A DNA stretch of 21,721 bases from Desulfobacterales bacterium. GTDB lineage: Bacteria > Desulfobacterota > Desulfobacteria > Desulfobacterales > JAHEIW01. A program made the position numbers and the translations under genes. The notes below the pieces were generated by a model that was given only the letters and a program-made list of their open reading frames with translations, was not told the origin of the DNA and made no database searches. Shown one piece after another: positions 14,789 to 21,721 of the stretch (position 1 is the first letter of the stretch; every line of letters starts with the position of its first letter). The stretch lies in contig JAQYWI010000089.1 of assembly GCA_030145015.1 (NCBI GenBank), positions 1 to 21,721 of the forward strand. Reading direction: 5' to 3'.

Positions 14789-16861
14789 CTACTCAAAATT
14801 CAAATGCCTAACAATCAGTTCACATAGATCCAGGGCTTGCATCTGTCCTTCCAGGCCGCTGACTTTGATGGCATCTTCAATGTTCACCAGGCAAAAGGGG
14901 CAGGCGGTCACGATGACATTGGCTCCTGCCTTTTTGGCCATCTCCACTCGCAGCACGCCCATACGCTGGTCTTCTTCAGGCTCGTAAAACAGCATCAGAC
15001 CGCCGCCGCCGCAGCAAAAGGAACGGTCGCGGCAGTCGGCCGTCATTTCAACCCGCTTGATTCCCGGAATCGAATCGATTGCCCGGCGGGGATCATCGTA
15101 TAAATTATTGTGTCGCCCCAGATAACAGGCATCATGATAAACATATGTTTTAGATGCATCTTCGACCGCTTTGAGCCGAATCTTGCCGGATTTAACATTG
15201 CGGGTAATCGTTTGGCTGATATGTTCCACCGGCGGAAGATCGGCATAGTCTTTTTTTAAGGCATTCAAAGCGTGGGGATCGGCGGTGACGATGGATTGAA
15301 CGCCGCAGTTCAGGATGGCATCCGTATTTTGATCCCTTAAATCCTGATATAGCATCTCCTCACCGAATCGCCTGGCTTCATGGCCGCTGTCTTTTTCAGC
15401 TTTGCCGAGTATGCCGAAATCAATTTCGGCAACATTGAGGATATGGGCAGTGGCGCGGGCAATTTCCTGCATGCGGTCATCATATGAGGAAATACTGTCT
15501 ACGAAATAAAGGACATCCGCCGCCGCGCCCTTTTCAAGAATCTTGGCGGCGCAGTCTTCAGGAAGATCCTTGGTCCAATCCGCGCGTTTGCGCTCCATCT
15601 TACCCCAGGGGTTGCCGCGTTTTTCAAGCGCGCCCAAAGGCTTTTGCAGGGACTGGGGCACCAGGCCTTCATCGACCATTCCGCGACGTAAATCCACCAT
15701 CTTATCGATGTATTCAATCCCTAAGGGACATTCCTGTTCGCAGGCACCGCAGGTTGTGCATGACCAGATTTCATCCTCATCATAAATATCACCGATCAAC
15801 GCTTTGGCTTCTGCGCTGTTGCTGCCGATCAATGGATAGTGTTCAAACGCATAATCGCGCCCCTTAATGGATACGAATCGGGGCGACAGGGGGCGTCCCA
15901 CCGCATTGGCGGGACACCTGTCTGAACAGCGGCCGCAATCCGCACAGGTATAAAAATCAAGGATATGCTTCCAGGTAAAATCCTCAAAGACTTTGACGCC
16001 AAATGAATCGAGATCATCAAGCTGTTCATCTGCAATGCCGTAGCGCACGGGCTTCACATTGCCCTTTTCAATCCGCATAAAAAATACGTTGAAAATAGAG
16101 GTAATGACATGGAAGTGCTTGCCCAGCGGCAAAAAGCATAGAAAAAAGAAAAAGGTTAAATCATGGATAAAATAGGTAATCAGATGGGTGTTCTGCAAGG
16201 CCGCTAAAGAAGAACCGCTTAGCATATGGCTAAAAAACCAGGCCAGACTGAGAGATGCCGGCAATTCTGCATGAACACCCTTTTGGATTTGAGCGGCAAC
16301 CAGACTGGCCTCAAATAGGCTTTCCGAGATCATCAGTGTTGAAATAAGACCGAGGACAAAAATGGCTTCAGCGGTATGTTCTTTCCCATAGCGGGGGGGT
16401 ACGGCATAGCGCTCGGGCTTGAAAAACCCTCTTCGTATGGCGGCAATGATACAGACGATTAACACCCATGTCGCCGCATAATCTTTTAGGGTGCTGTAAA
16501 TTTGCCCGAAGGCGCCCCCAAGCCCGGGTAACACGAAATTATCAAAAAAACCGAGGATGACCAGCTGGGTGGACCGCGCACCTAAAATAATAAAGCCGGC
16601 AAATATAAAAATGTGTAATACGCCGGCAAGCATATACCTGGGTTGACGCCACTGGGCTAACCAAATTTTAAGAATCCGGCCAATCCGTTGCGGAATGCAA
16701 CAAAATCGCTCATCGGGCGCGGCTTTTAAAAGGGGTCTGATCCTGCGGATGATAATGTAAGCAAATAAGGCCGTACCGATAACAGGAATAAGAACGGAAA
16801 AAACTGCTGCAGGAATTCCCAAAAACGAGGCAGCAGCCGGAGAAGTCAATGCGGGTCCCAT
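14789..16861 (-). CDS. Membrane FeS oxidoreductase with HdrD/CCG domains (probable ETF:menaquinone oxidoreductase)
   Basis: A 690-residue integral membrane electron carrier. About five to six hydrophobic helices in residues 12-262 form a NarI-like, potentially heme b-binding block (His residues at 83, 212, 226, 233 and 249 are candidates). Two 4Fe-4S motifs follow, CADCGRCSDRCP (Cys306, 309, 312, 316) and CTTCGACEQECP (Cys368, 371, 374, 378). A HdrD-type C-terminal half has a complete second CCG motif (Cys579, FCCGGGG at 615-621, TACPFC at 652-657), while the first CCG motif has lost its Cys pair (IVTADPHALNAL). This is the architecture of EMO-type ETF:(methyl)menaquinone oxidoreductases of fatty-acid-degrading anaerobes. 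With etfBA downstream and acyl-CoA dehydrogenase upstream, it most likely passes electrons from reduced ETF to menaquinone. The start at ATG 16861 has a distant GGGGGA; the start could be slightly different. Confidence 0.88.
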   Translation of the reverse strand: MGPALTSPAAASFLGIPAAVFSVLIPVIGTALFAYIIIRRIRPLLKAAPDERFCCIPQRIGRILKIWLAQWRQPRYMLAGVLHIFIFAGFIILGARSTQLVILGFFDNFVLPGLGGAFGQIYSTLKDYAATWVLIVCIIAAIRRGFFKPERYAVPPRYGKEHTAEAIFVLGLISTLMISESLFEASLVAAQIQKGVHAELPASLSLAWFFSHMLSGSSLAALQNTHLITYFIHDLTFFFFLCFLPLGKHFHVITSIFNVFFMRIEKGNVKPVRYGIADEQLDDLDSFGVKVFEDFTWKHILDFYTCADCGRCSDRCPANAVGRPLSPRFVSIKGRDYAFEHYPLIGSNSAEAKALIGDIYDEDEIWSCTTCGACEQECPLGIEYIDKMVDLRRGMVDEGLVPQSLQKPLGALEKRGNPWGKMERKRADWTKDLPEDCAAKILEKGAAADVLYFVDSISSYDDRMQEIARATAHILNVAEIDFGILGKAEKDSGHEARRFGEEMLYQDLRDQNTDAILNCGVQSIVTADPHALNALKKDYADLPPVEHISQTITRNVKSGKIRLKAVEDASKTYVYHDACYLGRHNNLYDDPRRAIDSIPGIKRVEMTADCRDRSFCCGGGGLMLFYEPEEDQRMGVLRVEMAKKAGANVIVTACPFCLVNIEDAIKVSGLEGQMQALDLCELIVRHLNFE

Positions 16862-16881
16862 TTTTAAGGTTGTTCCCCCTT

Positions 16882-16965
16882 TTAGTACCTTTCAAATCGC
16901 TGAACAACGATACCTAAAACACTGCCGGCAAAACAAAGAAGCATGCTTATCAAAATTATCATCAT
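16882..16965 (-). CDS. Possible tiny membrane protein before the FeS oxidoreductase
   Basis: A 27-residue frame from ATG 16965 reads MMIILISMLLCFAGSVLGIV and ends VQRFERY, one hydrophobic helix followed by a charged tail. It ends 20 bases before the FeS oxidoreductase start codon. No ribosome site is seen; a TTG at 16980 is an alternative start. It is not recognised as a family. The composition is convincing for a one-span membrane peptide, but the length is too short to rule out chance. Confidence 0.28.
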   Translation of the reverse strand: MMIILISMLLCFAGSVLGIVVQRFERY

Positions 16966-16984
16966 CAGGCAATAGCCCAAACGG

Positions 16985-17180
16985 GCATTCAAAGGTTCAA
17001 ATGTTTTTTTATTGTTGGATCAGCTTAATCCGTTTTATTGGTGAATTAGTTTAATTAGTTAATTAACTGAACCAATTGAACCCATCAGACCAATCAAACA
17101 AATGAAACCGGATTTCAAGCATAGTACTTAGAACTCTGAGCCCTGAAATCTCAACCTTGAAACTTTGAACCCAGAACCTT
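16985..17180. other. Repeat-like non-coding stretch between acyl-CoA dehydrogenase and FeS oxidoreductase genes
   Basis: No supported gene. It contains an AT-rich imperfect inverted repeat with arms ATTGGT (17037-17042) and ACCAAT (17071-17076) around TTAATTAGTTAATTAA. From 17130 to 17180 there is a run of reiterated words such as AACCTTGAAACTTTGAACCC and AGAACCTTGAA, similar in style to the other intergenic repeats here. Confidence 0.5.
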
Positions 17181-17183
17181 GAA

Positions 17184-19004
17184 TTATTTCCCCCCGAAGG
17201 CATCTTCTGAAATATCAACCGCTGAACTGCTGGCTGTCAGAATTACATCCATCTTACCGAGGGTAACCGGCAAAATAGAATGAACAAAAAATTCGACACT
17301 TTTCAACTGCCCTTCGTAAAAGGCGGCATCTTTTTTCCCGGCACCGTTTTCCAGATTTTGAGCCGCTAGGGTAGCCCGCCATAAAAGCAGCCAGGCGAGG
17401 ACCACATCTCCGGATACCTCCATAAAATTATAGGCATGGGCAAAAGCGGTCATGCGGGTATCCGGTGACATTCCGGTTTGGCCGATATGCAGCGCTACTT
17501 CACCCAGCTTGTTGACCGCTGCTTCCACTTTATTTGCAATATCTGTCAGATTCGAAATCGACCTGGCACCAGCGATCGTCTGCTGGATCTCTCCCAGAAG
17601 ATCCATAATCGGCTTGCCTTTGTTCATGCCGAGCTTGCGGCCCAGAAGGTCCATGGCCTGAATGCCGTTGGTCCCTTCGTAGATCTGCGTAATGCGACAG
17701 TCCCGCAACAGCTGTTCCATGGGGTATTCTTTAATGTAGCCGTAGCCGCCGTAAACCTGAACGCCCAGGCTGCAAACTTCAAAGGCCTTATCCGTCACGT
17801 ATCCCTTGGCGATGGGGATCAGCAGATCGATTAAGCCCTGGTATCTGGCTTTATCCTCCTCCTTATCACTGATCTTAAATTTGTCCTCGCAATTTCCGAT
17901 ATAGTATAAGAGACTGCGCATGCCTTCGACATACACTTTCATGGTCAACAGCATACGCCGAATATCGGGGTGCTCGATAATTGGAACCAGGGGGGCATCA
18001 TCTTCCAGCGCCTTTAAAAGGTGTCTGCCCTGCACCCGCTCGCGCGCATAGTTGACGGCATACAAATAGGCGGCACTGGCGCAGGCCAACCCCTGGAGCC
18101 CCACGAGCAGGCGCGCTTCATTCATCATTTGAAACATGGCCCGCATGCCTTTATTTTCCTCACCCAACAGCGTGCCCTGACAATTGCCCTTGCTGCCAAG
18201 CGACAGGGAGCAGGTGGCATTCCCATGGATGCCCATCTTTTCCTCGACACCGGTGCATACCACATCGTTAAATTCGCCCAGGCTGCCGTCGTCATTTACC
18301 CTGATTTTGGGCACCAGAAACAGGGAGATCCCCTTGGTGCCTTCCGGCGCTCCTTCGATGCGGGCCAGCACCGGGTGAATGATGTTTTCAGCCATATCGT
18401 GCTCACCCGATGATATAAAAATTTTGTTGCCGGTAATCGAATAGGTGCCGTCATCATTTTTAACAGCCGATGTGGTCAATGCGCCCACATCCGATCCGGC
18501 TTCCGGTTCGGTCAACAGCATGGTACCGGTCCATTCCCCCGCGAACATCTTTTTTAAAAACAGCTCTTTTTGTTTTTCGGTGCCAAATGTATGAACGAGC
18601 CGGCCGGCACCGTGGGTCAGGCCTGGATACATCATAAAGGCAAAATTAGCACCAATAAAGTAGTCACTGACAGCCAATGAGAGGGTCACCGGCATTCCCT
18701 GCCCGCCCAATTCCGGAGCATCCGAAAGAGCAACCCATTCGCCCTCTTTAAAAAGATCCCAGGCCTTGTGGAATGACTCCGGAACCGTCACGTTGCCGCT
18801 TTCGAAGCGGGCGCCCTCGCGGTCGCCGTCGATTTGAATCGGCAAAAGTTCTTTTATTGCCAGATTGCGGGCCTCAGATATGATCAGGTCGATGGTTTTC
18901 TTATTGAATTCAGCATATGTTTCATGTTTGCTCAGGTCCGCAACGTTTAGCTGCTCGTGAAGGACAAAATTGACGTCCCTTCGATCTGCAACAAGCTGTG
19001 CCAT
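17184..19004 (-). CDS. Acyl-CoA dehydrogenase (long, ~600-aa type)
   Basis: A 606-residue FAD enzyme that forms the alpha,beta double bond of acyl-CoA and donates electrons to ETF. It has an N-terminal extension (about 1-75), then WVALSDAPELGGQGMP, the flavin-loop signature MLLTEPEAGSDVGALTT (about 162-178) and the second signature GVQVYGGYGYIKEYPMEQLL (about 414-433). Next comes RDCRITQIYEGTNGIQAMDL, in which Glu443 is in the position of the catalytic base of medium-chain-type enzymes. A helical C-terminal extension (about 460-606) follows, as in the roughly 600-aa FadE5/DmdC-like branch. ATG at 19004 is preceded by GAGGAGA. It lies 43 bp after the TetR gene and is probably cotranscribed with it. 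Chain-length or aromatic/alicyclic specificity cannot be read. Confidence 0.95.
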   Translation of the reverse strand: MAQLVADRRDVNFVLHEQLNVADLSKHETYAEFNKKTIDLIISEARNLAIKELLPIQIDGDREGARFESGNVTVPESFHKAWDLFKEGEWVALSDAPELGGQGMPVTLSLAVSDYFIGANFAFMMYPGLTHGAGRLVHTFGTEKQKELFLKKMFAGEWTGTMLLTEPEAGSDVGALTTSAVKNDDGTYSITGNKIFISSGEHDMAENIIHPVLARIEGAPEGTKGISLFLVPKIRVNDDGSLGEFNDVVCTGVEEKMGIHGNATCSLSLGSKGNCQGTLLGEENKGMRAMFQMMNEARLLVGLQGLACASAAYLYAVNYARERVQGRHLLKALEDDAPLVPIIEHPDIRRMLLTMKVYVEGMRSLLYYIGNCEDKFKISDKEEDKARYQGLIDLLIPIAKGYVTDKAFEVCSLGVQVYGGYGYIKEYPMEQLLRDCRITQIYEGTNGIQAMDLLGRKLGMNKGKPIMDLLGEIQQTIAGARSISNLTDIANKVEAAVNKLGEVALHIGQTGMSPDTRMTAFAHAYNFMEVSGDVVLAWLLLWRATLAAQNLENGAGKKDAAFYEGQLKSVEFFVHSILPVTLGKMDVILTASSSAVDISEDAFGGK

Positions 19005-19047
19005 TTTTTATTATCTCCTCATCAAAATGTTGAATCGCCGGATGCGG

Positions 19048-19731
19048 TTACTCCGTCGCGGCGATATCAAGGTTATTGGGTTTTTGGCGCTCACCGATTC
19101 CTCTGACAAAAAGGTCAACCAACGGGCCCGCCATTGAAACCAGGTCATATTCGCCATCCGAATGCAGCCAGGTATTGATGACCTCATCCACTGCGCCGAT
19201 GACAAAGCGTTTGACCAGACCCACATAAAGGTCCTTACGGATGGTCCCCTCTTGTTGACCCTGTTCTACAATTTTCGAAATAATGTCACGATACATCTGG
19301 GACATTTCCTTAATTTGGACTTCGGCCAGGCGGCTGTTCTGGTGGGTTTCAACCTGATAGACAACGGCCATGTCCCTGTCGCGCTGGAATTCTTCTAAAT
19401 GCATCCGAATGAGATCGCTAAGTTTGTCCAGGCTGGAATCGGCACGATCCACCTCCGCCCGGAAACGATCAAATACCTGCTTGGTTTTATAATTGAAAAA
19501 TTGGACCAAAATATCGTTTTTATTTTTAAAATACAGATAGATGGTGCCATCGGCGACGCCGGCTTCTTTGGCAATCTGGGCAACAGTCGACTGGTGAAAT
19601 CCATGTCGGGCAAAAACCTTAATAGCCGCTTCAAGGATTTGGTGATATTTATTATTTTTTTCGATCCGGTTGATGACAGGCCTCCCTCGGTGTACTTGTT
19701 TAGATCCATTAATGAATGAATGCTCATTCAT
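19048..19731 (-). CDS. TetR/AcrR family regulator (FadR-like, fatty-acid metabolism)
   Basis: A regulator of up to 227 residues. The N-terminal helix-turn-helix spans about residues 31-75 (ILEAAIKVFARHGFHQSTVA, then IAKEAGVADGTIYLYFKNK), and an all-helical ligand domain resembles FadR/YsiA-type TetR proteins that bind acyl-CoAs. The ORF from ATG 19731 is given, but that ATG lies inside an 18-bp palindrome, immediately after a good promoter -10, and has no ribosome site. The true start is probably downstream, before RIEKNNKYHQ; a GAGGGAGG is present at about codons 15-17 but only an ATC follows at a suitable distance. It is divergent from the dehydratase-family gene and 43 bp upstream of the acyl-CoA dehydrogenase, the normal arrangement for a local autoregulated repressor. 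Confidence 0.93.
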   Translation of the reverse strand: MNEHSFINGSKQVHRGRPVINRIEKNNKYHQILEAAIKVFARHGFHQSTVAQIAKEAGVADGTIYLYFKNKNDILVQFFNYKTKQVFDRFRAEVDRADSSLDKLSDLIRMHLEEFQRDRDMAVVYQVETHQNSRLAEVQIKEMSQMYRDIISKIVEQGQQEGTIRKDLYVGLVKRFVIGAVDEVINTWLHSDGEYDLVSMAGPLVDLFVRGIGERQKPNNLDIAATE

Positions 19732-19732
19732 T
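19715..19732. promoter_or_regulatory. Operator-like palindrome at the TetR gene start (site 1)
   Basis: AATGAATG-CT-CATTCATT is a perfect 8-bp inverted repeat with a 2-bp spacer. It overlaps the first codons of the annotated TetR gene and the predicted transcription start. Its form resembles operators of FadR-type TetR repressors. A related site lies at 19873-19890. Confidence 0.7.
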
Positions 19733-19761
19733 ATTTATCAGAACCTGCTTATATGTGTCAA
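19733..19761 (-). promoter_or_regulatory. Sigma70-type promoter for the TetR-acyl-CoA dehydrogenase operon
   Basis: The minus strand has TTGACA (19756-19761), 17 bases, then ATAAAT (19733-19738; GATAAA one base earlier is equivalent). Transcription would begin near 19726, inside operator site 1. Confidence 0.6.
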
Positions 19762-19872
19762 GCATAAAGTTTAAAAATATAATGATAGATTTTTGTATTA
19801 ATTACAAGGCGCTAATGTTTAAGCCGGCTAAATTAACACATAGAATATAGGCGGTGTAGGCCCTAAATATAA

Positions 19873-19890
19873 AATGAGTATTTATTCATT
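19873..19890. promoter_or_regulatory. Second operator-like palindrome in the divergent region (site 2)
   Basis: AATGAGTATTTATTCATT matches site 1 at 14 of 18 positions, with both outer arms AATGA and ATTCATT conserved, and is flanked by extra A and T that extend the symmetry (AAAATGA/TCATTTT). TATAAA just upstream (19868-19873) could be a -10 for the plus-strand gene. The remaining 324-bp intergenic region 19732-20055 is AT-rich and shows no gene. Confidence 0.55.
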
Positions 19891-20055
19891 TTGATGAACA
19901 GGCATACCAATTTGACACCAGGCACATTACGGTAATGGTGAATACAGATGATCCCAGATTGAATATTTTAAATGGGAAACTTTTATGTTAATCTCTTTTC
20001 GTTTTATATATATATTAAGAACTTGAATTCATCATAATGTTAAAGGAGACTTCAA

Positions 20056-21507
20056 ATGCCTATGATGACCGCTGAACAATACGAAGAAAGCCTTAGAGGC
20101 TTGAACCTTGTGGTGTATATGTTTGGCAAGCAATTGGATAATGTGGTGGATGATCCCATTATCCGGCCTTCCATGCTGGCGGTTGCCAAAACCTACGAGA
20201 TGGCGCATCGCCCGGAGCATGCGGATGTTATGACCGCCACATCCCATATTACCGGGGAAAAAATCAACCGCTTTACCCATATCCATCAGAGCATTGACGA
20301 CCTGGTTAAAAAAAGTAAGATGGGCAGACTTTTAGGTCGCGAAACCGGGTGCTGTTTTCAGCGTTGTGTGGGAATGGATGCATTGAATGCATTATCCATA
20401 GTTACCCATAACATGGATGCTAAATACGGAACTGGTTACAACCAGCGGTTTTTAAAATATCTTGAATTTGTTCAGGACAACGATCTTACCTGTGACGGCG
20501 CCATGACCGACCCCAAGGGTGACCGGAGTCTGCCCCCGCACAAACAGCCTGATCCGGACCTTTACGTACACGTGGTTGAAGAAAGACAGGACGGTATTGT
20601 CGTCAAAGGTGCCAAGGCCCACCAGACCGGCGCCGTTAATTCCCATGAAATCATCGTCATGCCCACCATTGCGATGCGCGCAGAAGACCAGGATTACGCG
20701 GTTTCATTTGCATTGCCGGCCGATGCCGAAGGAATCGTTTACATCATGGGACGCCAATCCTGTGATACCCGCAAGCTGGAGGAAGGGGTGATGGATCGCG
20801 GCAATCTCCTGTTCGGCGGTCATGAAGCCCTGGTTGTTCTTGAAAATGTATTTGTGCCCTGGGATCGGGTCTTCATGTATAAAGAGGTCGAATTTGCCGG
20901 ACAGCTGGTTGAAAAATTTGCCGCCTACCATCGACAAAGCTATGCCTGCAAAGTGGGTGTGGGAGACGTGTTGATCGGCGCCTCGCAGACAGCTGCCGAA
21001 TATAACAACGTTGCCAAAGCCTCTCACATAAAAGATAAGATTATCGAAATGAATCACCTGAATGAAACCCTTTATTGCGGGTGTATTGCGTGTGCCTCTG
21101 AAGGCAGCCAGGAGCCCAGCGGCACCTATTCGGTCAACACGCTGCTGGCCAATATCCACAAACAAAATGTAACGCGGTTTCCCTATGAAATTTCACGCAT
21201 CGCCCAGGACATTGCCGGCGGGTTGATGGTGACCATGCCTTCGGAGATGGACTTAGCGGCACCGGAGACCGGCAAATGGATAGAGAAATACTTTACGGCC
21301 AACTGTGATGTACCGGCGGTAAACCGGATGCGCATTTTGCGATTGATCGAAAATTTAACTCTGGGTACGGCCGCCGTCGGATACCTGACCGAATCCATGC
21401 ATGGGGCAGGGTCTCCCCAGGCACAGAGAATTATGATTTCACGGCTGGCCGATATGGATCAAAAAAAGAGAGCGGCAAAGAAGCTGTGCGGCATTGACGA
21501 AGATTGA
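20056..21507 (+). CDS. 4-hydroxybutyryl-CoA dehydratase / 4-hydroxyphenylacetate 3-hydroxylase family protein
   Basis: A 483-residue member of the HpaB/AbfD flavoprotein family, most like 4-hydroxybutyryl-CoA dehydratase/vinylacetyl-CoA isomerase. It keeps GCCFQRCVGMD, with Cys100 and Cys104 as the first two [4Fe-4S] ligands, AHQTGAVNSHE (Thr191), YHRQSYACKVGVGD with His292 and Tyr296, LNETLYCGCIACASEG, RFPYEISRIAQDIAGGLMVT and YLTESMHGAGSPQAQRIM (Glu446). The presence of the cluster ligands separates it from oxygen-using HpaB hydroxylases. Compared with my recollection of the Clostridium aminobutyricum enzyme (His292 and Cys299), the last Cys is at 298, one residue closer to His. A strong AAAGGAGA lies 8 bases before ATG 20056. 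It is divergent from the TetR gene and probably under its control. The exact substrate is uncertain. Confidence 0.9.
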   Translation: MPMMTAEQYEESLRGLNLVVYMFGKQLDNVVDDPIIRPSMLAVAKTYEMAHRPEHADVMTATSHITGEKINRFTHIHQSIDDLVKKSKMGRLLGRETGCCFQRCVGMDALNALSIVTHNMDAKYGTGYNQRFLKYLEFVQDNDLTCDGAMTDPKGDRSLPPHKQPDPDLYVHVVEERQDGIVVKGAKAHQTGAVNSHEIIVMPTIAMRAEDQDYAVSFALPADAEGIVYIMGRQSCDTRKLEEGVMDRGNLLFGGHEALVVLENVFVPWDRVFMYKEVEFAGQLVEKFAAYHRQSYACKVGVGDVLIGASQTAAEYNNVAKASHIKDKIIEMNHLNETLYCGCIACASEGSQEPSGTYSVNTLLANIHKQNVTRFPYEISRIAQDIAGGLMVTMPSEMDLAAPETGKWIEKYFTANCDVPAVNRMRILRLIENLTLGTAAVGYLTESMHGAGSPQAQRIMISRLADMDQKKRAAKKLCGIDED

Positions 21508-21535
21508 TCATAAATAATCAAAGACAAAAATGAAC

Positions 21536-21557
21536 GTGGCATAACGCTTTATGCCAC
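21536..21557 (+). terminator. Hairpin downstream of the dehydratase-family gene
   Basis: GTGGCATAA pairs perfectly with TTATGCCAC around a 4-base loop, 29 bases past the stop codon. It is followed by AGATCATAAAAAAC rather than a clean T run, so it is either an imperfect terminator or a 3' stabilising structure. Confidence 0.5.
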
Positions 21558-21580
21558 AGATCATAAAAAACTAGAAAGTT

Positions 21581-21674
21581 ATAATTTCATGGACGTCCCC
21601 AAGTTTTACATAATTTCATGGACGTCCCCAAGTTTTACAAGTTTTATAATTTCATGGACGCCCCCAAGTTTTAT
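21581..21674. repeat. Three copies of a 29-bp repeat with GGACGTCC core
   Basis: Units of 29 bp lie at 21581-21609, 21610-21638 and 21646-21674. Each begins ATAATTTCATGGACG and continues TCCCCAAGTTTTA (CCCCC in the third). The first two abut; the third follows 7 bases (AAGTTTT) later. The core GGACGTCC is palindromic in the first two copies. There are no spacers of CRISPR size. A diverged copy in the opposite orientation is at 6464-6491. Confidence 0.85.
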
Positions 21675-21721
21675 TTTTATTGTACTTTGAACCGCTAAAT
21701 AGTTGTTCTGAATTTTTATAT

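Noticed and set aside
21581..21674. Possible CRISPR array
   Set aside because: Units abut or are 7 bases apart; there are no unique spacers of 25-40 bp and no cas genes.

Overview
The window carries about twelve protein-coding genes or gene remnants, nearly all on the minus strand, separated by unusually repeat-rich intergenic DNA. Gene content and repeat style suggest an anaerobic, fatty-acid- or aromatic-degrading Desulfobacterota bacterium (Desulfobacterales-like). The reasons are an acyl-CoA dehydrogenase, EtfAB and a membrane FeS/CCG-domain oxidoreductase of the ETF:menaquinone type in one cluster, a 4-hydroxybutyryl-CoA-dehydratase-family protein, and the tail of a large hybrid sensor kinase. 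This assignment is inference; no rRNA or tRNA is present to confirm it.

Layout. (1) 1-4083, minus: a three-gene aromatic-acid-exporter-type efflux unit: FUSC permease, a small DUF1656 membrane protein (AaeX-like) and an HlyD/AaeA-like membrane fusion protein cut by the window edge. Two related ~150-bp palindromic repeats flank the small gene. (2) 4188-7114, minus: a universal stress protein gene broken by an in-frame TAA and lacking a normal start codon, an AI-2E/PerM-family permease with a good sigma70 promoter, a truncated C-terminal remnant of a hybrid histidine kinase ending at a repeat, and a YbiI-like DksA/TraR zinc-finger protein. (3) 7285-12277, minus: an RND efflux pump (fusion protein then permease) with a 445-bp hairpin- and tandem-repeat-filled gap between the two genes. 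(4) 12442-19731, minus: TetR regulator, acyl-CoA dehydrogenase, possible tiny membrane ORF, membrane FeS oxidoreductase, a four-helix-bundle (S23-type) gene with repeat flanks, etfB and etfA. (5) 20056-21507, plus: the divergent 4-hydroxybutyryl-CoA dehydratase/HpaB-family enzyme, followed by a hairpin and three copies of a 29-bp repeat.

How it works together: acyl-CoA dehydrogenase would pass electrons to EtfAB, and the FeS oxidoreductase would pass them to membrane quinone. The TetR protein probably senses an acyl-CoA. It sits between the two transcription units, and two closely similar 18-bp inverted repeats, one at its own start and one in the divergent intergenic region, look like its operators, so both sides are probably co-regulated.

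I see no CRISPR array, phage, toxin-antitoxin pair or clear new defence system. The most unusual points are the doubly damaged usp gene, the operator/start-codon conflict of the TetR gene, the shortened Fe-S ligand loop in the dehydratase homologue, the S23 module inside an energy-metabolism operon, and a repeat family that ends the kinase remnant and recurs as an array at the window's right end.
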